DNA from: Lingula anatina
Lineage: Eukaryota; Brachiopoda; Lingulata; Lingulida; Lingulidae
NCBI RefSeq assembly: GCF_001039355.2
Contig: NW_019775753.1
Span: 183,920-218,074, forward strand
Direction: 5' to 3'
DNA: 34,155 bases
Positions 10,239 through 20,686 of the stretch are shown here, piece after piece; within the stretch, counting starts at the first letter, position 1; each line of letters opens with the position of its first letter. The position numbers and the translations under genes are program-made. The notes beneath the pieces were generated by a model that had not been told where the DNA came from, did not search any database, and saw only the letters and a list, made by a program, of their open reading frames with translations.

Positions 10239-10308
10239 TGTCTATGGTGTAATGGTTAGCATTTGGACTTTGAATCCAGCGATCCGAGTTCAAGTCTCGG
10301 TAGAACCT
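10239..10308 (+). pseudogene. tRNA-Gln (UUG) pseudogene, 5' truncated
   Basis: Anticodon TTG, the anticodon stem core and the T arm are intact. Two bases of the acceptor 5' strand are deleted (GTGGTTCTATGG has become GTGTCTATGG) and one base of the D/anticodon junction is lost (GCACTCTGG has become GCATTTGG). It occupies the same place in unit 2 as the UUA pseudogene does in unit 1. Confidence 0.85.
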
Positions 10309-10454
10309 CTCTTTGTGTTTCGTTTTTTCATAATATTTTCGCACAAAAAGTCTGTAGCATGTTATCCAACTATGTGTGCATAATACTTTACGAAAACCAA
10401 AGATGTGCGAATGCTCCATTGTCTTTGGTTCTCTTGTTGTGACACTTCAACGTA

Positions 10455-10735
10455 AGCCTAGGTCCCAACTAAGTTTTGGACGCACGGTTTTTAGGTTCCT
10501 TGCGTCCATCTAGCACGTAGCTAGACCGCAGGGAAGGGATCGGGAAGGAGTTCGTGCGTGAGAAGCATGTCCATCGTGCGACTTTTGGAGGACGCAAACA
10601 GCACGTAGAAACTTTTCGACATGATCAACAGCCGCTACGTGCGATCAAGCTACGTCCTAGCCGGACGCAAGGAACCAAAAAAAAAAAAAAAAAAAAAAAA
10701 AACCGTGCGTGCAAAACGTACTTGGGACCCAGGCT
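10455..10735. mobile_element. PIF/Harbinger-like MITE, copy 1 (281 bp)
   Basis: Terminal inverted repeats start AGCCTAGGTCCCAACTAAGT and end CTTGGGACCCAGGCT, and the similarity continues inward about 50 bp (GGACGCACGG, TTCCTTGCGTCC). The flanks are GTA (left) and TTA (right). The unoccupied site at 8053-8055 in the sister duplication reads CAAC-TTA-GTGAAG, so the target was TTA, duplicated on insertion with one later change. A 3-bp TTA/TAA target is typical of PIF/Harbinger elements. A poly(A) tract (about 10678-10702) lies inside the right repeat. There is no transposase frame. Confidence 0.85.
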
Positions 10736-10738
10736 TTA

Positions 10739-11631
10739 GTGAAGATAGAGATTCTAGAAAAGTGATGTACGTACCAATTTACCCAGTTGAATGAAGGAAT
10801 ATATTGTTAGGTGTGACACTGGGCGCAATGTGTGGGGAGAGGCATTCCCAATTTTGAGAGACAAATCATACAGTTATAAGTTTTTCGGTTTAAAACTTAA
10901 AAAATAACAATATAGTGTGAGAAAGGACTCTTGTCGCTACATGTAAACATATATAGGCCACAGTGAGAGCCAATGTGATAGGAATGATATTCCGTAGTCC
11001 GTTCCCCATTACTTTGTACAGGATCCCGGACTTCCATTCCTAGGTCTACCATTTCTGTCACACCGGATAAAAGAATTACTGGTCATTTACGAGAAAAAGA
11101 ATAAAATATTGCAAAAGACAGAAACATCTTTTGTGCAGAGTGTGATACGTCGGTAATCAGTTTTGAACACATTAATCTGCCTTTTTAAAGCAATGACATA
11201 AACTGTGGGTAAAAAATGATATAATGGTGCTGAACTGCACTACATATCTCAAAGACAAGAAGATTTCATTAAAATTTTTTTTAAATCTCTTTTTCAAACA
11301 TGTAGAAATTGAATTTTTCATTCAAATACAATTCAATCGGAGACATACAAATCCAACAACTTAAGTCACGTGATGTCCTGGCTAACACGAATTCTTAAGT
11401 CGAGGTAGCGTTAAGGTGACGCAAAACTTCTAAAATTATATAAAATAAGTTTATTGGAAATCTTGATTAAGAGGAAATTTGTATAAATGTATAAATAAAG
11501 GTCTTTCAAATCTGCTTACAATTACTCACACATTTTATCCATGGAACAAAGACATTTTTATGTGCGTTATTTAATACCGTGAAAAAAATATATAAATATA
11601 ATAATCATTTATTCCAGTAATTTATATATTG
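10739..11631. other. 3' flank of the SLC22 gene
   Basis: Non-coding sequence shared with 8056-8990. Both copies carry repeated potential poly(A) signals on the minus strand. No gene seen. Confidence 0.7.
11608..11613 (-). promoter_or_regulatory. poly(A) signal of the SLC22 gene
   Basis: AATAAA on the minus strand, about 19 bases after the TAG stop. The same signal is kept in the duplicate near 8968. The closeness to the stop makes a very short 3' UTR possible. Another AATAAA lies near 11450 and could be the one used. Confidence 0.5.
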
Positions 11632-11922
11632 CTATAATAAGTTAGCCGTGGTTTTTGCATTGTCACCATCAGAATAGCCTTCACTGAGTGTCTGCTTTTC
11701 CGTATGAGAGCCAAATTCTCCATTCAGTTTTACGTCACACGTGTCTTTTACCGGAAGTGACGTACATTTCTTGTGCATTTCCGTTATTGTTTGTCGCAGA
11801 GGTTTGTTGGCCGTTTCTTGCAGTAAAAGCGAAGACAGGCCACCGAGGACAGACATTCCTCCGAAGATGACAAGAGGCAAGGTGCTTTTATCTTTGAAAT
11901 ATCCGCTGTAGTTGAGCTCCCT
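11632..11922 (-). CDS. SLC22 exon 9: last helix and cytoplasmic tail
   Basis: Acceptor TTGCAG. Starts RELNYSGYFKDKSTLPLVIF, spans the twelfth helix (GGMSVLGGLSSLLL), then ETANKPLRQTITE and a hydrophilic tail of about 50 residues ending TTANLL and TAG. The last residues are not a class I PDZ-binding motif. Phase 0 at entry. Confidence 0.94.
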   Translation of the reverse strand, partial: RELNYSGYFKDKSTLPLVIFGGMSVLGGLSSLLLQETANKPLRQTITEMHKKCTSLPVKDTCDVKLNGEFGSHTEKQTLSEGYSDGDNAKTTANLL

Positions 11923-12699
11923 CTGCAAGCAAAGAAAGCGAAGTCAATAATGATTGAAAAAAATAGTTGATGAGTTGAATCTATAGATCAAATTCAATAC
12001 TGAACTGGCTAAAAAATAAGCGTCTTGAATGCATCCACAACCAAAGTTGATCCGCCGACTAACAGATCCGTGGATTAAATATGGCCGACCCACTCGAAAG
12101 CTCACCGCGTAAATCCTACGTGGAATCTATACAATGTCTTTATGAGGATCAGGCAGCAAGCTTTCAAGTGGGTCGGCCATGTTTGATCCGCGAATATACG
12201 CTAAGCAGAATTCGTGACAACACTCTAACTAGAAAAGCACTCAGAGAGGGCAGACCTCCGCCAAGGCAGCAAAGTCTCCATCCAATGCGGTTTCATCCCT
12301 AAATTTTCTATATATTGATCCGGATTACTACCAAAAACTAATTATCTGTTCCTTGGCCCACTTCTGACAGTTCCTGAAAACTTCATCAAAATCGGCCCAT
12401 AACTTTTTGAGTTATGTTGATGACAAACAAACAAACAAACAAACAGGGGTGAAAAAATAACTTCCTTGGCGGAGGTAACAATGAAATATTAAGAATGAAA
12501 CATCTCACCACAATGACAGGAGCTAAAAGAGTCCCTATCTTTGCTACCATGATTGATATCGCCATGCCAACCGTGCGCATGACTGTTGGGTAGAGTTCAG
12601 CACCCCATATGTACACGATGTTGTAAGCGACCGAGATGAAGAGCTTTGCACCGACAGAGAGCGCCACTCGTATCCAGTTTGATGAAGGGTCGTCTGCAA

Positions 12700-12744
<45 letters not shown>

Positions 12745-15700
12745 CAGACAATAATAGAGAAATTTCCAATTAACCGTGAAAATATATGATTCAGTTGTTC
12801 GGGGTGCATTGTGTTCAATCTACTGGTATTTAAGAACGTTTGCACAGCACTCACCTACTCCCATGTACAACTCTACAAATATGACAGATAAGCAGAATAT
12901 CCCACACAAAACCATGGAAGAAACGAAGGGGACTTTTCTGCCGAATCGGTTGATAGTAAATACCACACAAACGGCGGGAAACTCCATCAGGCTAAGCAGG
13001 AAAAAGTTGAGAAATATACTTCCGCCGAGATTCCCGGTGTTGAGTCCTATACCATACCAGGTGGATTCAAGAATTGCCCTGAAATATGAACAAACAGACA
13101 ATGAGATGGATGCTTAGAGAAGGAGCAGGAGAGTTACCAGACATTGGTTGAGTTAATTGAGCATAAAACTAATTAATTACTTAACAAAGTTTTTTAATTT
13201 AAAAATAAAAGGTCCACGTGGAATGCATAAATAGTACAAAAATGAACCAAATGTTATTCAACAAAAAATTAAGTTTTAAAAGTTGCTTTTGGGTTTTCAC
13301 AACAATAATTCGTATTAACAAAGTCTTTCCATTGCACATAAATAGTTAAGGTCTCCACCCAAACAAGCACCATGTGGGCAGCTGGTGCACGACCTTTACT
13401 CAAATGGGTCCAAAAACGTGCAGTGGATATCCGTATATGTTATTCAAAGCTTTGATTAAAAGTATACCAATCGCGTTAGACCTTTATGTCTTGCAAAATA
13501 ATTGATTTTCCATGAAACGCCAGCAATTATCTTTTCATAACCAAGGTATACAGTACCCTTATCTGCTGTGAAAGTACAGTTTATATACTCGTTTTCGAAT
13601 TCTTAATTTTTAATCTTCATGGTCACGATTTTAATTTACCAGTTTCTTATCCCATACCAAGAGTGGCTCAAACACTAGTACCTAAGACGCAATTCTTAAG
13701 GCGTTTTAGAATATGGTGCATCTTAAAGACTAAGAGAAAACTTTAAAAAAAACTATACATCAAAACTTGTTAGCTAAAGCTTTAATACAATGTGCTCCTT
13801 TAGAGTTACATGCATGTGTGAAGCGAGCGTGGATTTCCAGTAACGTATATAAACCACTTCTGCCAGTTCCTTTTACCACTAAAATTAGGTCAACATGTCA
13901 ATCATAAGCCAAATCATTTTTTTTTTGTTCAGCTAAAAAGAGCTTTAAAAAGAACTTTAAAAATTCCGCTAAATGGAGTGTTGGTGGGCACGTTACATGA
14001 GCATCACTCTCACTCCCATGCGTGGGTGTATCTGAGCTCGCAATTGATTTCTTATTCAAATGAGACTGCATGGAAAGAAAGAAGAAAATGTCCGTCCAAA
14101 TATCATTTTTCGGGAAATATGAAACGATGTCCTTTAGTATTTCTCTAAATTATACCATTGCAAACTACTAGTACGATAAATAGGTTTGGTTGCGTTTTTT
14201 TTTTATGTTATTTTTAATTACTTTAAATAATAATTTTTACAAGTTGGAAGGACGTGATGAGAAGAGACAGGGAAGCGCTTGGTTTTGTCGGCGTGGACCC
14301 TCAGGATAAATCAAGTTGGAGAGGAAGACTGCGTGTCAGACTGACCCCACCCTCTGTTGAGGATTAATCCCGGCCAGTAAAAAATAAATTCGGATGATGA
14401 TGATGATGATGATTAATGAATCTGTAACGTTCACTGACCAGTTTACAGAGAGAATGACCATGCACAACAAAAGACGGGGCGTTTGGCACAACTCCTTTGG
14501 AATGTCTCTGGTTCTTTTCCGGACGGACACTGGCTCGGGCTCTCTGAATAGGGCGTCTGTTGATTCAATATGGCAGCCGTTCTCTTTGGCAATGCGCAGA
14601 GCAACTCGCGCAGCTTCCTTTTTGTATCCCTTTGACAGCAACCAACGCAACGACTCCGGAATAAACCTGTTAAAATATATACATAACTGTATTAGTTTAC
14701 TGTCCCTTCGTTTTATGGGTTATTATTATTAGGACCACATTCCATAATAATCGAAAGACCCAAGAAAGCAGAATGCCTTATTATATATTATGTGGCTTAA
14801 TTATTATCCCCAAAGTTAAATCCCTCGTGTTGCGACCTAAAACATCTTAACATTATTATCACTAAAATATGTGGTATATGTGGTGGATCAGTAATTTATT
14901 GGTCAAAACAGGCATGACATATATGTATTTGCCATGCATATAATAATGAACTTTTGCTAAGTATGGTTGGGCAAAAGGGATAACGATTTTGACTTGGTTC
15001 GGCAAGTGAATAGTTGATGGTGGGGAGAATTTTTCGCTGATATATAGGTCATAGGAACGGTTTGTCTTGCTTTGCTTGTTGCACTGTATTTTGGTAACGA
15101 GAATAGATGAAGGGGTACTTTTGAAAGTAAGGGATATAGTGTTGTAAATAAATCAGACATTGCTCATCTAATGTAGTTACAGGTAGTTGCTACTTTATGT
15201 ATGTAGAAACAGTCTACCAGCTAGAAAAGCTGGTGATCTTCGACTTTAGCGCTCACCATGTGTACACGGCCATCAGAAACAATGGTGCCGATATGGCAAT
15301 CTGGATGTGGCGCCAATGGCGGAATGCGTACGCAATTCCGGAAATCAGACAACTTCCAAAAGCGAATGAGAAATGCATGATGATTCCAACAAGCATTCTC
15401 TTTTTGGAACCAATGACCTCCATCCCTAAAGGAGATAAAAAAAAACGTTCAATTAGATATTATATCCAAAATAAAGGATTTATGAAGTTGATATGAATAT
15501 AAACTAAATACATAATGACAAATACTGCCACAGACTGAATAATAATAGCCTTTTCATGCCCTTTGTTTGTCAATATACATTTTGAAAGTTTTAATGACAA
15601 TCAGATAAGATCAGTTGCAACAAGAGGCGATGCAAGTACTTAGATTACGTTTAAAATCGTGGCTTGCATTGCTGTAACTTCATACTGTTTAGAGATAGTC

Positions 15701-18700
15701 GGTTGATACTATCGAGTAGTAACTTGATGTGGAATGAAAAAACATTACAGTTGGACAAAAATTCTCGTTCATTAACTCGAAAATAAACATTTAGGATTAC
15801 CGAACGCAAATGACGTGGTGTAGGACCCGCTTGAACAGGCTCCGAGGAAGAACCTGAAGACCATTGCCGCTGTTGGAGAGGGTGCAAACGCCGCGGACAT
15901 CCCTGCCGCACACTCTAATAGTAGGGCAATGCCTAGTGCTATCTGCCGACCAACCCTTTAAAACAGAGCCCAGAAAATATATTATATAATTTTATATTTT
16001 GTGATAAGTTGCTTGAAACACGTTTTGTCAATGTTTTAAGCTAGCACGAAAATTTACGCTATTTACGGTTCCGATGACGCACAAAACTTCAAGGTGCACA
16101 CAAATTACATATAAGCGTAGAAAGTCAAATCATGACACAAAAAACAAATATCAGTCAGGAAACGAACAAAATTTTAAAAAGATAAGTTTTCGTTACCGAT
16201 CCGACAGAAACCCTATCCATACATTCCCTGCGGCTGCACCAATCAGAAACATCAACGTCGTCATGGTTACTTTACTGGCGTCATCACAAACCAGATTAAA
16301 CTGGAAATAATAAAGTGCGTTACATAAAAAAAAGATGATGAAGGAGGTTGTGCGCGTGCATGTGTGCGCTTGTGTTTGTACGTGCATGTGTGTCTGCCAT
16401 TAAAAATGTTCACATATGTATCACATTATCACATACCTCAGTAGGATACGTTTCCTTAAACAAAGTCTTATCGTACACCCAGCTGTTGCATCGTGCGTCC
16501 CGTTCACGGCTGACGTCACTCATATTGCTGACGTCATTACAAGGGTTACGTTCACTATTAGTTCGAGACAGCGTTATATGGATGTCACTTTCATTAACTG
16601 TCCCATAGCGGAATACGTGTTGCGGTTGAGATGAACCTGTGTTATTGGAATAAGTCGGCAGTATACACCTGAAAAATAATACGGGGAGTTTAATTTACAA
16701 GAAAACGCCAACAATGCTTCATTGTTTCACGGTGTTACAACCGGAACATAACGTTTTATGTTAATTTCTTGAAATTGAAATGGCGTAAAACAAATACTTC
16801 AGCTCGCTTGTGCATTTTCGCTTGTGCATTTAAATGTAGTGTTGTACATCCGGGCATTAGGCAGGTGGCGCCACAGTTTCTATCAGGGTTGGGGCTGGTG
16901 TGTCCATGAAAATTCTTCCAGGACCTTCTGGCCTGAGAGGTTCGAGGTTGTGTAACTCATTGTAAGACAGATTATTGTATGGCCATGCATTGTTTGATTG
17001 TATGTGATTGCTTGCCTCAATGTGCGAAAGTAGTATTTGCTTTTTTTACTGATAATAACGTGCAGTCAAAACACTTGAAAATCTGGTACATGTACATTAT
17101 GCAGATAAGGCAGATCCAAGTTATCTAGTAACGGGGCTTGCACATCCGCCCTTTCAGGTAAAAAAAAAAAATGGTTTTGCTATGACGGCTTCAAGAAAAG
17201 ATTCATCGCACAGGGGTGACAATTGTCCAGCCACGGTCGATGTAATGATATCTTTTTTTCTCATTTGTGTTTATTCTGTATTTGATGAAACCGAACCCTC
17301 TATCAGATTTAGTTTGTGCCTTTTTTCATCGCAGCAGAGAATCGTGTCATGAATTAGCTAGAGACATATCTGTGAATATCCAGTGAAAAATTAATCTATG
17401 GTCCTGGTAGAGGGTAATGGAACCGGGTGTATCAACAACTATTCATTTATTTATTTCCCTTTCAAGTATGCCGCCTGTTAAATCTTTTCAATAAATAAGA
17501 TATAAGAGTCGCGTCCAAGTAGTGCCATTTGTCCCCTTCGCCATCAATCAACAGCTAACCTCACATACCCGCGAGGAGCGCCTTCATCTCCCTTGTGATA
17601 TATTTTTAATCGCTTTTCTTCACTTTAATGGCGACCATTGGTGTTAACCGACCGACTACATCCCTTCATGCACCGCCGTTAACGTAACGGTGTACTGTAA
17701 CTGTCCGTTCTCTGTGGCCACGAGGGAGACATCTTAAGAGCCTTACATATAGATATAAAAATGAAAGTTAAAAAAAGAAAAAACGATACACCCATCACTA
17801 GCAATAGTCGTTTTATTCTGGGCTACTTCCCAGCGATCATTCCATATGTATTTTGTATTTATGTAGAAGTTACATAGTTATTTAACTAAAGATAGAGTAG
17901 AAAACCTGTAAATTGTAACCTGTAATCATTTCAGTGCTAGATGAGATGATTATTATTATTAATCAAATACAGGAGTTTGGTTACGTTTCATTTTATATAT
18001 AGCTTATTACATAAGATGTGTATCACTAACCCGTGTTTGTTTATATTGCTATTACATTCAAAACATATTACGTAAGCAATAATCTTTCCCTAATGTATAT
18101 GGCGCAGTTACTAACTGTGCTGGACTAGATCCAAATTGGGTCTATGCATTGTTGACTGCAAATAAGCATGGAATCTGGCCTAGTCCAGTTAGTAACTGAA
18201 CTAGATTTGGACCCGGCCTGTGTCTTATATATATTACGGTCAAAATATTTACAGAAGTATAAGGTCTCTCTCCTACATATATTGGAGTCAATACATATTA
18301 CATAAGTAATTAATCTCTCCATCATGTTCGTAGATACACTTCACTGAAAGAAGTGATTAATAGATGATTAATAGATATTTCTAGTCTCTACATGTATAGT
18401 CACCACTTTAAGTGCCAGGCCATTAAAACAGATGCGGCACACTAACAGAATGACTTTAAGGGTTTAAATCTTTCAGAAAAATGTATAGATTATTTACTCA
18501 TCACAATGTACACATTAGAAGTTAGTTGTGTAAATATCGAGCTTTAAAATCGCCTCCTTTTGTCTAAGACCCCATTCCCAGAACTAGATCGACCTAGCAG
18601 GAACGACTCATCTCCGAGGGGATTCTCGATAAATTGCATTCAGCTTAAGTGGCTTATATGTCTAGCACGGTTACTGAAACTGATTAACGATAGTTAATTA

Positions 18701-20650
18701 CCCCAAAATAGCTTCGGTAGGCCTGCTAGACATAAGAGCCAATTCAGCTTAATGCCTTCATTTCTTAAATATAAAACAGTAGGCATATATAGGCAAATGC
18801 TTCATGATACTTAAAGGCACACGGATGGAAATACTGATTGGTTTTGTCTCGATTGGGGGGGGGGGGGGCGGGGGGGGGGAGGGGGAGGGGTACCTCGACA
18901 GCTCAGTACGGGGCCCGTATGTATAAACTTGGAATTTAGATCAACCACAGCTTCTTGGGTAAACTTATGTACTACATGTACTAGTCTGGCGTTATTTGTT
19001 CATATATTTATCCCTCCCATTCTTCATTCATTCATTCATCTTGACTGCGTCTGCTTTGATTTTGTGATTCTATCTGATTTAGGGAAGGACGAGAACTGCC
19101 GCGAAGTTTGTGAGACGGCTCCCGAGATATATCCCCGGTACCGACTCTTCCAGGCATTGACTAGCCTCGTTAAAAATCATCTAAAATGTCCATTTTTGTC
19201 TTTAAACTTCTTTTTCTCCTGTTTATTTTAGTTGTCTGATGTAAATAAAGCCATCTTTACAACATCTTCAAAGCTGGAGAAGAGTTTTCATCGCTCCCAA
19301 ATTGTATAGATCTAAGGTTTTAAAATTGTATACCAAATCTTCTCTGACATAAATACTGCTATGTTACAAATGTTGTTGTTCTTTATATCTGTGACTCTAA
19401 TAACTATTCAGAATAAATTAAATACATACATCTATCCGGTTACTATGGATTAAGGCCATGTTAAGTTATGTTTAGACTGTTACCATGGTTACATATGTAA
19501 CAGGCATTTACTTTCAAGGACACGCCCATTTATATTATTAACAAATACTTGTGACTTATCGTTTATGCAATTGCTGAAACTTAGAACCATGTCGAAAATG
19601 ACTTCGCCTGCCAGCCGCCTCAGTCGCACATAAAACTATGCTCAGTTTAGTACTAGTGAGAGTGTGATGGAAAAATTCTTGATTTGTTTATCAACAAACA
19701 CTCAGTGTGTTTTAGGTGAGACAGGAGATTAGATAGGAGTAACCTGTGCAGCTGGAAACCCGTGCGATAACACAGCAGGCGCCGCATAAAGCCTAGGTCC
19801 CTACCGATCGTACGGGCTGCTACAAGTGGTCTACAGCAAAAAAATTGGTAAAAACGTGGGAGTTTGTGCTTGAGGAGCACGTTCATCGTGCGACTTTTGG
19901 AGGACGCAAACAGCACGTAGACACTTTTCACCAATTTTATTGATTTCTTCCCTGCGATCTAGCTACATCCTAGCCGGACGCAAGAAACCTAAAAACCGTG
20001 CGTCCAAAACGTAGTTGGGACCTAGGCTTAACTCGTCTCCTTGAATTGGCGTCTACGCGGTGGTATTAGGAATGGCGATTGCTAGAAACTGTAGTTGGCC
20101 TCCCATGACTTTTTAAAGGTGACATTTGTCCCATATTCTAACCCCAATACTCCAACTAACCCTAATCTGTACTAATCATATGGAAGCCTGGACTTCCATT
20201 CCTGTTACATCGGAGCAAATTTTATGAAGCAAATCTTTTAAAACTAATGAGCATTGTCCACCTCAAATATTTGCAAAAGTAAGCCTTTATTTCTGTGTCC
20301 TAGAGAATACAGGTTTTAAGTTGAAAGGTGAGACGGCTGTAAAATATTGAAATATTGCGTGTGCAGAATTTATTTATCTGCTTCAGGCTTTTAAAACAGA
20401 TTAGGCGTTTACTTACACTACCAGCAGATCTTTTAGCACTAACACCTATATTAACCATATAAACCACAAATTAACCAGCACTACCATAGCAGGTAAATGT
20501 TAGTGTTAGGTATCACTTTGTTGGTGCTTAATAATTATGCGGTAAAGAGAAGGGAACGAAACATGGTGCCACTTGAAAATGAGAGGAAAATGTTGTAAAC
20601 TGATAGTCGTGAGTTAGGGAATTTTGCTTTGTGAATATGTTTACTCTGTC

Positions 20651-20686
<36 letters not shown>

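Larger units (their letters stand above)
479..11631. repeat. tandem array of tRNA-Gln-bearing units
   Basis: Nine tRNA-Gln copies and one fragment recur at irregular spacing, all on the plus strand. Upstream flanks share a (TG)n tract, then a TATTCARSGATATGCRGT-like motif (about 1350, 4325, 5527, 7757, 10160), and often an ATCAAACGATAAAA-like motif followed by TAATGATAT (2882, 3571, 6079). Downstream flanks share GAAACAATCGCAGAAGT-like sequence (about 565, 3728, 4513), or a stretch with TTCTATAAACTCACCAAATAAG (about 990, 4868, 5285), or one with GCGACCATGAAACTG-like sequence (about 3181, 5791, 6325). Because both flanks are conserved, the copies arose by segmental tandem duplication. Unit lengths vary from about 0.4 to 2.4 kb because of deletions and microsatellite changes. 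Confidence 0.82.
9480..11905. repeat. tandem duplication, unit 2
   Basis: Second copy of 6990-9272. It contains the true last exon of the SLC22 gene, and it differs by small indels and by the MITE at 10455-10735. Positions 9923-9964 carry a TG/GA microsatellite and 10093-10113 a TG tract. Confidence 0.9.

Noticed and set aside
479-10308. The tRNA-Gln copies as heads of a tRNA-derived SINE family.
   Set aside because: Five copies keep perfect or near-perfect cloverleaves and terminators, and upstream as well as downstream flanks are shared. There are no poly(A)-like tails or target duplications at the tRNA starts.
18100-18230. Palindromic stretch with CAGTTACTAACTG and CCAGTTAGTAACTG.
   Set aside because: The inverted segments are mosaic and interrupted. 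I could not define ends or a target duplication.
18929-19231. 100-residue frame in SLC22 intron 1, with a hydrophobic centre.
   Set aside because: No recognised domain, no splice partners, opposite strand to the host gene and flanked by mobile elements. Probably chance.
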